Part shown: piece after piece, positions 58,904 through 64,000 of the stretch
Numbering within the stretch: the first letter of the stretch is position 1
Layout: the number at the start of each line of letters is the position of its first letter
NCBI GenBank assembly: GCA_963608705.1
Contig: CAVDHB010000048.1
Span: 1-64,000 of the forward strand
Length of the DNA stretch: 64,000 nt
From: CAVDHB01 sp963608705
GTDB taxonomy: Bacteria; Bacteroidota; Bacteroidia; Bacteroidales; Bacteroidaceae
Direction: 5' to 3'
The notes under the pieces: generated by a model
Told to the model about the DNA's origin: nothing
Databases searched by the model: none
Seen by the model: only the letters and a program-made list of their open reading frames with translations
Translations under genes and position numbers: made by a program

Positions 58904-59120
58904 GATGATTATCCGCCATCGTACCACGTTTAGGTAGAGACGCGATTCATCGCGTCTCCGCTTTTCATAGTGTTTTAATATCTTGCCAATCACAGATACA
59001 ATTCATCACTGATGAATATGGAGATGCGATGAATGGAGACGCGATGAATCGCGTCTCTACTAGTTTAGTCGTTATATAGCAACGTGCAAGATAGGATCGT
59101 GGTACGATGGCGGATAATCC
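58904..59120. mobile_element. MITE-like palindromic element, complete copy 2
   Basis: A perfect 21-bp inverted repeat (58907-58927 and 59099-59119, core ATCCGCCATCGTACCAC) bounds the element. Two internal hairpins, GAGACGCGAT/ATCGCGTCTC, lie at 58937-58958 and 59036-59057. It is flanked by the 8-bp direct repeat TATAAAAA at 58896-58903 and 59121-59128. No coding capacity. The copy at 41-159 carries only one of the internal hairpins. Confidence 0.8.
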
Positions 59121-59181
59121 TATAAAAACGTCTCCATCCCTTGTTTAGAATGGAGACGTTTAGAAGTATGTCACTATTTTC

Positions 59182-60810
59182 TTAATCCATGAACAGTCTT
59201 ACCTTGTCCCAGGCTCCGTCCAGTGTGTCGGGTACGAGGTCGATGGCCTGTCCTTTTTTCAGGTCTGCCCACTGGGACTCGCTCCAGCGGAAAGGCTTTC
59301 CTTTTATATAAGGAGTGCCGAAGACCATCCAGAAAGAGGTCTTTCCTCCGTCCGGGTTCGGCTTGAATTTCAAGTTTTGCAGCAGGTGGCGCACTTTTTC
59401 GGCACTGTACACCTTGGCATCAATAGCTCCGTCGGGTATTGTCTTGAGTAATGGTGTGGTGCCATAGCCCAAGTCCCATCTTCCGAAGAGGGAGAGAGGT
59501 TCGTCGGGGGCAGTGTAAGTGATGAGGTCTCTGGCGTCAGAAAGCGTCTCCACCTCATCAATGAGCGCATTGAACTGCACTTTGCGCAAAGGGCGGTTGT
59601 CCGTGGACTGGAGGTCTTTGGCTATGTCGTAAGAGGCGGGGTAGTTCACTCCGAAGATGTGCTCGGAGGTGATAAGCCCTGTGTCGTAGTCTTCAGAGGA
59701 GAGTGCGCCTTTCAAGGTGTCGGTCACTTCCAGATGGCCTTTCGCCTTGGAGTAATACCATACAAACCGTTTGTAGCTCATCTCCAGCAGTCCCATCTCT
59801 CCTGTGTCGGCATCGGCCACGGCATATCCGTTGAGGAAAGTGCCTGTGTTGTCAAGCTGTAAAAGGTGGCTGAAATCTTCCACGCTCTCAGCGTAGAGTT
59901 CGGCCAAGGTTGCCCGCCAACTGGTCCACAGCCCCTTGGTCTTTGGCTCGCAGAGTCCGTAGCGGTGCGTGGTTTCATTAAAAAGAATGCCGTGTCCGTT
60001 GAATCCGTAGTCCGTGAGGCTGGCCAGTTCGCCTTGGCATCCGCAGTTCTCTGACACGAAGTCTTCGCCTACGACCACGTTCATCGTGTGCGTTTGTGAG
60101 AGGAATCCGAGCCAGGTGTTATGGGTGAAAAGGATATTGCCGTCTTCTGTCCGTTTCACGAAAGCGGAGCAGTGGTCTCGCTGACTTTCCTTGAATGCGT
60201 CAGTGTTTCCCAGCGTGTCGAACACATCGAAGGCGGTATTGATTAGGTAGAGGTCGTAGAATGTCAGTGCGTCCAGTCCGTATCCTGTGCTTGCGGTCAG
60301 TCTTTCTGGGTTCAGTTCGGAGAAGTCCGCCTCTGTGGAGGGAGCCGCTTTGCGGGTGGAGTCGAACACGCCCCAAAGGCGCATGAACACCCGTTGCAGC
60401 AGGGTGGCTTCTCTTTGTCCCTCATGCTTCTCTATCCAATGGTAAGTATAGGTGAAGTTCTCCTTCATGCAGCGTGCCGCTCTGTCCAGCTCTTCTTGGG
60501 AGGGGTCGAAATTCCGGGGGAAACGTTTGTCGGGTTCCGACACGTCGCAAAGATGGAAGTTGTTCCATGTATTGTTTCGGGAGGCTTTTAGTTGCAGTTC
60601 CCCTTGCAGTTTACCCTGCACGAACCCCGCCATGTACTCTTTCTGGAGGGTGGACAATGCGGGGGCACGGGAGATGATGGTGTAATTCCAGCAGTTGTTT
60701 CTGAGTTCCGCATAGCCGAGCGTATCCTTGTTGAGGGCGTATTCCGTGTATTGGTCGGGCAGTGCGTCGGGGGCGGCCTTGTGGAACGGTGTTTTGATGA
60801 GTTTTTCCAT
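59182..60810 (-). CDS. Phospholipase B-like Ntn hydrolase
   Basis: This 542-aa protein matches the phospholipase B-like family (PF04916), best known from animal lysosomes and slime moulds. The segment RDHCSAFVKRTEDGNILFTHNTW aligns with the animal motif CSALVK...LLFAHSSW, in which the cysteine becomes the N-terminal nucleophile after self-cleavage; here it is C214. ASLTDYGFNGHGILFNETTHRYGL and LLQLDNTGTFLNGYAVADADTGEMGLLEM match further conserved strands. No signal peptide is visible, unlike animal homologues. The substrate may be an amide or lipid; it is not known. It is the last gene after aroE in a minus-strand run. Confidence 0.75.
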   Translation of the reverse strand: MEKLIKTPFHKAAPDALPDQYTEYALNKDTLGYAELRNNCWNYTIISRAPALSTLQKEYMAGFVQGKLQGELQLKASRNNTWNNFHLCDVSEPDKRFPRNFDPSQEELDRAARCMKENFTYTYHWIEKHEGQREATLLQRVFMRLWGVFDSTRKAAPSTEADFSELNPERLTASTGYGLDALTFYDLYLINTAFDVFDTLGNTDAFKESQRDHCSAFVKRTEDGNILFTHNTWLGFLSQTHTMNVVVGEDFVSENCGCQGELASLTDYGFNGHGILFNETTHRYGLCEPKTKGLWTSWRATLAELYAESVEDFSHLLQLDNTGTFLNGYAVADADTGEMGLLEMSYKRFVWYYSKAKGHLEVTDTLKGALSSEDYDTGLITSEHIFGVNYPASYDIAKDLQSTDNRPLRKVQFNALIDEVETLSDARDLITYTAPDEPLSLFGRWDLGYGTTPLLKTIPDGAIDAKVYSAEKVRHLLQNLKFKPNPDGGKTSFWMVFGTPYIKGKPFRWSESQWADLKKGQAIDLVPDTLDGAWDKVRLFMD

Positions 60811-60822
60811 GGCGTGTGGTGT

Positions 60823-61572
60823 TTATTGTTCTTCTCCGTTCCAGAAACGCCAGGAGGCAAAAGCCTGCAAAAGCAGCATTTCCAGCCCGTTCTTGGTCTT
60901 GGCGCCGTGTTCAGCTCCTTTTTGCAGGAAGAGTGGCGTGTCGGGGTTGTAAATCAAATCATAGAGAAGGTGTTTGGAGGTCAATGCCTCATAGGGGAGG
61001 TCAGGGCATTCATCCACGTGTGGATACATCCCTACCGGTGTGCAGTTCACTATGACAGTGTATTCTTTCAGAAGCGCGGGAGTGATATCCTTGTAGGTAA
61101 TCATGCCCGGATGTGCGGAACGGCTCACGTTCAGTGTCTCGATACCGAGCTTCTTCAGTCCATATATAATAGCTTTGGAGGCGCCGCCTGTACCCAGTAC
61201 GAGTGCTTTCGTGTGTTGCGCCTCTAACAGGGGCTGGATGGAGTCCGTGAAACCGATGACATCCGAGTTGAATCCTTTGAGCAGAGTCTTGCTCCCTTGG
61301 TGTGTGACCCGTATCACATTGACAGCTCCGATGTTCTTGGCATCCTCGCTCAGGGAGTCAAGGTAAGGGATGACCGCTTCCTTGTAAGGGATAGTGACAT
61401 TCAGCCCTCTCAGATTAGGATATTTCGCCACCGTGGCGGGAAAGTCCTTGATGGTGGGTATTTCAAAGTTGAGGTATTCCGCATGCACGTTCTCGTCATG
61501 GAACCGTTGGTTGAAATAGTTCTTCGAGAAGGAATGTCCGAGCGGGAAACCTATCAGTCCGTAGATGTCCAT
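60823..61572 (-). CDS. aroE: Shikimate dehydrogenase
   Basis: This 249-aa enzyme reduces 3-dehydroshikimate to shikimate with NADPH in aromatic amino acid synthesis. MDIYGLIGFPLGHSFSKNYFNQRF holds the shikimate-binding serines, LRGLNVTIPYKEAVIPYLD the catalytic lysine, and KALVLGTGGASKAIIYGL the NADP-binding glycine loop. NCTPVGMYPHVDECP and GLEMLLLQAFASW are also typical. The length is normal to short. It lies between menG and the phospholipase B-like gene. Confidence 0.93.
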   Translation of the reverse strand: MDIYGLIGFPLGHSFSKNYFNQRFHDENVHAEYLNFEIPTIKDFPATVAKYPNLRGLNVTIPYKEAVIPYLDSLSEDAKNIGAVNVIRVTHQGSKTLLKGFNSDVIGFTDSIQPLLEAQHTKALVLGTGGASKAIIYGLKKLGIETLNVSRSAHPGMITYKDITPALLKEYTVIVNCTPVGMYPHVDECPDLPYEALTSKHLLYDLIYNPDTPLFLQKGAEHGAKTKNGLEMLLLQAFASWRFWNGEEQ

Positions 61573-61597
61573 AGTAGATTGGTTGTGTGTAAAAGTA

Positions 61598-62332
61598 TTA
61601 TTTCACGGCGGTGTACAGGGTGCAGATGCCTCCTGTGAGCCGTTTGAAACGTGCGTCTGAGAAACCGGCCTTCTTCAATATTCCCTGCATGACTTCGCCT
61701 TGGGGGAAAGCCGCCATCGTGGCGGGTAGATAAGAATAGGCTTTGGAGTCCTTGGAGATGATTTTGCCGACAAGTGGCATGACGACTTTGGCGTAGAGTG
61801 CGAACAGTTGTTTCATGGGGAAGCGTACAGGTGTGCACAGTTCGAGAATGACCAGTTTGCCTCCCGGTCGAAGCACCCTGCATAATTCGGAGAGTCCCCG
61901 GTCGAGGTCGGGGAAGTTCCGTGCGCCGAAAGCCACGGTTGCCGCGTCGAACGTGTGGTCTGCGAAAGTGAGCTTCATGCAGTCTTCCCTGCGGAAAGAC
62001 ACTTGTGCGTCCAGTCCCTCTTTTTCCACTTTCTGACGGGCGATACGCATCATCCCTTCCGATATGTCCGCGCCAATCACCTGTGCGGGATGTAGCTTGC
62101 GGCAGATATAGAGGGCGAAATCCCCTGTGCCGGTGGCCATGTCGAGGACGTGTGCCGGTTGATAGGGCCTTAGCCAGTCTATCGCCTTCCTGCGCCAGCT
62201 CTTGTCAATGCCGAAGGAGAGCAGGTGGTTCAGCAAGTCGTATTTCGGAGCGATGTGGTCGAACATCTTTTCCACTTGTTCCCCCTTGCTGCCATTTTCG
62301 GAGTAAGGCTTGATTTTCTCTTGGGCGTACAT
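61598..62332 (-). CDS. menG: Demethylmenaquinone methyltransferase
   Basis: This 244-aa SAM-dependent methyltransferase (UbiE/MenG family) makes menaquinone from demethylmenaquinone, the last step of the pathway. Conserved parts are VEKMFDHIAPKYDLLNHLLSFGIDKSWRRKAID, the SAM loop VLDMATGTGDFALYI, DISEGMMRIARQK, FAARNFPDL-like AFGARNFPDLDRGLSELCRVLRPGGKLVILEL and the C-terminal GEVMQGILKKAGF. Bacteroides lack ubiquinone, so menG is preferred over ubiE. Confidence 0.92.
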   Translation of the reverse strand: MYAQEKIKPYSENGSKGEQVEKMFDHIAPKYDLLNHLLSFGIDKSWRRKAIDWLRPYQPAHVLDMATGTGDFALYICRKLHPAQVIGADISEGMMRIARQKVEKEGLDAQVSFRREDCMKLTFADHTFDAATVAFGARNFPDLDRGLSELCRVLRPGGKLVILELCTPVRFPMKQLFALYAKVVMPLVGKIISKDSKAYSYLPATMAAFPQGEVMQGILKKAGFSDARFKRLTGGICTLYTAVK

Positions 62333-62345
62333 TGAATATGAGTTA

Positions 62346-62399
62346 TTAGTGTTTAGTGTTTAGCGTTTAATTGACTAATAATTAAACACTAAACACTAA
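62346..62399. repeat. 17-bp inverted repeat between purC and menG
   Basis: TTAGTGTTTAGTGTTTA (62346-62362) is perfectly complementary to 62383-62399 with a 20-bp loop. The arms are built of repeated TTAGTGT units. There is no T tract in the right position for a standard terminator; RNA processing or attenuation between the two genes is possible. Confidence 0.6.
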
Positions 62400-62421
62400 C
62401 AACTAAACATTATATAAAGTC

Positions 62422-63372
62422 TTATTTGCGTGAGTTGAGGTATTCCGTCACGTTCTTTTCGATACGAGCGGCGATGTCGCCTTCTTCCGTGGCCTTGTTG
62501 AACTTCTCACCCACGATGTCCTCGTACAGTTCGACATAGCGGTTAGTGATGCTTTCGATGAACTCTTCGGACATTTCCGGCACTTGCTGTCCTTTCTGTC
62601 CCATGAAGTCATGCTGGATAAGCCACTGGCGCACGAACTCCTTGGAGAGTTGTTTCTGCGGTTCGCCTTTCTCGAACTTCTCTTCGTATCCGTCTGCGAT
62701 GAAGTAGCGGCTGGAGTCGGGAGTGTGGATCTCGTCGATGAGATACACCTTGCCGTCTCTCTTACCGAACTCATACTTCGTGTCCACGAGGATAAGTCCT
62801 TTCTCAGCAGCCATTTTCTGTCCGCGCTCGAAGAGCTGTGCGGTGTATTTCTCCATGATTTCGTAGTCTTCCTTGTCTACGATGCCCTGTTTGATAATCT
62901 CTTCCTTGGAGATGTTCTCGTCGTGTCCGCTATCAGCCTTGGTGGTCGGAGTGATGATAGGATGCGGGAAACGCTGGTTCTCCTTCATGCCGTCCGGCAG
63001 TTTCACGCCACACAGTTCGCGGCAGCCTTTCTGATATTCTCTCCATGCGGAGCCGGTCAGAATGCCGCGGATAATCATCTCCACACGGAAGCCCTCGCAT
63101 TTCAGACCTACAGTGACCATGGGGTCCGGAGTGGCGAGTTTCCAGTTCGGGCAGATGTCGGCGGTAGCGTCAAGGAACTTGGCCGCGATTTGGTTCAGCA
63201 CCTGTCCCTTGAAAGGAATGCCTTTGGGCAGCACCACGTCAAATGCGGAGATACGGTCGGTGGCCACCATGACCATCAAATCGTCATTGATGTTGTACAC
63301 GTCGCGCACTTTTCCGTGGTACACGCTTTTCTGACCCGGAAAATGGAAATCGGTTTTAGTTAATGCCTTCAT
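62422..63372 (-). CDS. purC: Phosphoribosylaminoimidazole-succinocarboxamide synthase
   Basis: This 316-aa enzyme joins CAIR and aspartate with ATP to give SAICAR in purine synthesis. YHGKVRDVYNINDDLMVMVATDRISAFDVVLPKGIPFKGQVLNQIAAKFLD at the N terminus, IIRGILTGSAWREYQKG, and GLILVDTKYEFGKRDGKVYLIDEIHTPDSSRYF are the family signatures. The start overlaps the phoH stop by four bases, so both are translated in series. A second purine gene, purL, is found 6 kb away but in a separate unit. Confidence 0.95.
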   Translation of the reverse strand: MKALTKTDFHFPGQKSVYHGKVRDVYNINDDLMVMVATDRISAFDVVLPKGIPFKGQVLNQIAAKFLDATADICPNWKLATPDPMVTVGLKCEGFRVEMIIRGILTGSAWREYQKGCRELCGVKLPDGMKENQRFPHPIITPTTKADSGHDENISKEEIIKQGIVDKEDYEIMEKYTAQLFERGQKMAAEKGLILVDTKYEFGKRDGKVYLIDEIHTPDSSRYFIADGYEEKFEKGEPQKQLSKEFVRQWLIQHDFMGQKGQQVPEMSEEFIESITNRYVELYEDIVGEKFNKATEEGDIAARIEKNVTEYLNSRK

Positions 63373-64000
63373 TGTTCTTGTATTTTAGTGTTAGAATTTT
63401 TCGTTTGTTTCTCGGCTTTCTCGTAGGCTTCCACAATGCGGGTCACTAATTTGTGCCGCACGATGTCTTTCTTGTTCATGGTGATGAACGAGATGCCCTT
63501 CACGTTCTTCAGGATACGGAGCGCTTCCACCAGCCCTGAGTGTTGGGAGGCGGGAAGGTCTATCTGGGTCATGTCGCCTGTGATGATGAACTTGGCGTTG
63601 CGTCCCATGCGGGTGATGAACATCTTGAGTTGTGCCGTGGTGGTGTTCTGTGCCTCGTCAAGTATGACGACGGCGTCGGAGAGCGTTCGTCCTCTCATGA
63701 ATGCCAGAGGGGCGATCTGGATGGTTTTCGCGTCCATGTATTCTTGCAGCTTTCCGGAGGGAATCATGTCCTCCAAAGCGTCATAAAGCGGCTGTAGATA
63801 AGGGTCGATTTTCTCTTTCATGTCTCCCGGAAGGAATCCCAGTTTCTCTCCGGCCTCTACAGCCGGACGGCTCAGGATGATTTTCCTTACCTGTTTGTCT
63901 TTCAGAGCTTTCACGGCCAATGCGATGGCGGTGTAGGTCTTTCCCGAACCGGCAGGTCCTGTGGCGAACATCATGTCGTTCTTGGCGAAGCTTTCCACCA
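63369..64000 (-). CDS. phoH: PhoH-like ATPase, cut by the window edge
   Basis: The visible 209 residues hold the PhoH core: P-loop FATGPAGSGKTYTAIALAV, ILSRPAVEAGEKLGFLPGDMKEKIDPYLQPLYDAL, Walker B region VVILDEAQNTTTAQLKMFITRMG, and FIITGDMTQIDLP. PhoH proteins are RNA-linked ATPases, sometimes helicases, induced by phosphate starvation in E. coli. The N-terminal part lies beyond position 64000. The apparent GTG at 63998 is only the first start-like codon inside the window. The charged tail EAYEKAEKQTKNSNTKIQEQ ends at the purC start. Confidence 0.9.
   Translation of the reverse strand, partial: VESFAKNDMMFATGPAGSGKTYTAIALAVKALKDKQVRKIILSRPAVEAGEKLGFLPGDMKEKIDPYLQPLYDALEDMIPSGKLQEYMDAKTIQIAPLAFMRGRTLSDAVVILDEAQNTTTAQLKMFITRMGRNAKFIITGDMTQIDLPASQHSGLVEALRILKNVKGISFITMNKKDIVRHKLVTRIVEAYEKAEKQTKNSNTKIQEQ

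Overview
The window looks like the chromosome of a gut Bacteroidales species, most likely Bacteroides or a close relative. Many genes carry the Bacteroidetes promoter pattern (TTTG at about -33, then TAnnTTTG at about -7 with a 19-21 bp gap). The gene families also fit: a NusG/UpxY-like antiterminator heading a capsule locus, a GLUG-motif secreted protein, an MG2-domain envelope protein, PepSY-like periplasmic proteins, a secreted GH2 beta-mannosidase, and a GH133/GT/GH57 glycan cluster. No rRNA, tRNA or CRISPR array was recognised.

Layout. 1-11.2 kb: end of a cut-off gene, a small palindromic mobile element, an IS630-type insertion sequence, and genes for envelope or secreted proteins (GLUG, MG2, PepSY), an alpha/beta hydrolase, a beta-mannosidase and CutC. 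11.2-11.9 kb: a regulatory region with a 22-bp perfect inverted repeat around a 149-bp spacer holding a promoter-like -7 box that points away from the locus (candidate invertible promoter, currently OFF). 11.9-37 kb: a polysaccharide locus headed by a 687-aa NusG-like fusion, with flippase, Wzy-like polymerase, five intact glycosyltransferases including a GT26, a hexapeptide acyltransferase, two sets of Fe-S reductase plus pyruvyltransferase, and a secreted GH16 enzyme. Interleaved are genes that look like defence or toxin-antitoxin cargo: an AAA/PD-(D/E)XK protein, a PIN module, a HEPN-motif protein with a small partner, a DUF262/HNH (GmrSD-like) protein, and an unknown soluble plus four-helix membrane pair. 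Decayed fragments (transposase-like, GT4, acetyltransferase) lie between them. 37-41 kb: a second PIN toxin module and a DEAH helicase with WG-type repeats.

41.5-64 kb is mostly minus-strand housekeeping: L-serine dehydratase, an EamA transporter, GH133-GT-GH57, a Crp/Fnr regulator on the plus strand, a DAG-kinase-like lipid kinase, MiaA, PurL, a META lipoprotein on the plus strand, an AraC regulator with a sugar kinase-like gene, then phoH-purC-menG-aroE and a phospholipase B-like Ntn hydrolase. phoH runs off the right edge.

Three repeat systems stand out. A MITE-like family has about 21-22 bp terminal inverted repeats and 8-bp flanking direct repeats. Two 22-bp tandem arrays, 38 kb apart, share a 14-bp palindrome plus 8-nt linker design although the palindromes differ. 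A run of palindromic sequence is inserted in frame inside an Fe-S protein gene. The most interesting hypothesis is that one phase-variable promoter and one antiterminator switch a capsule and several embedded defence-like modules together.
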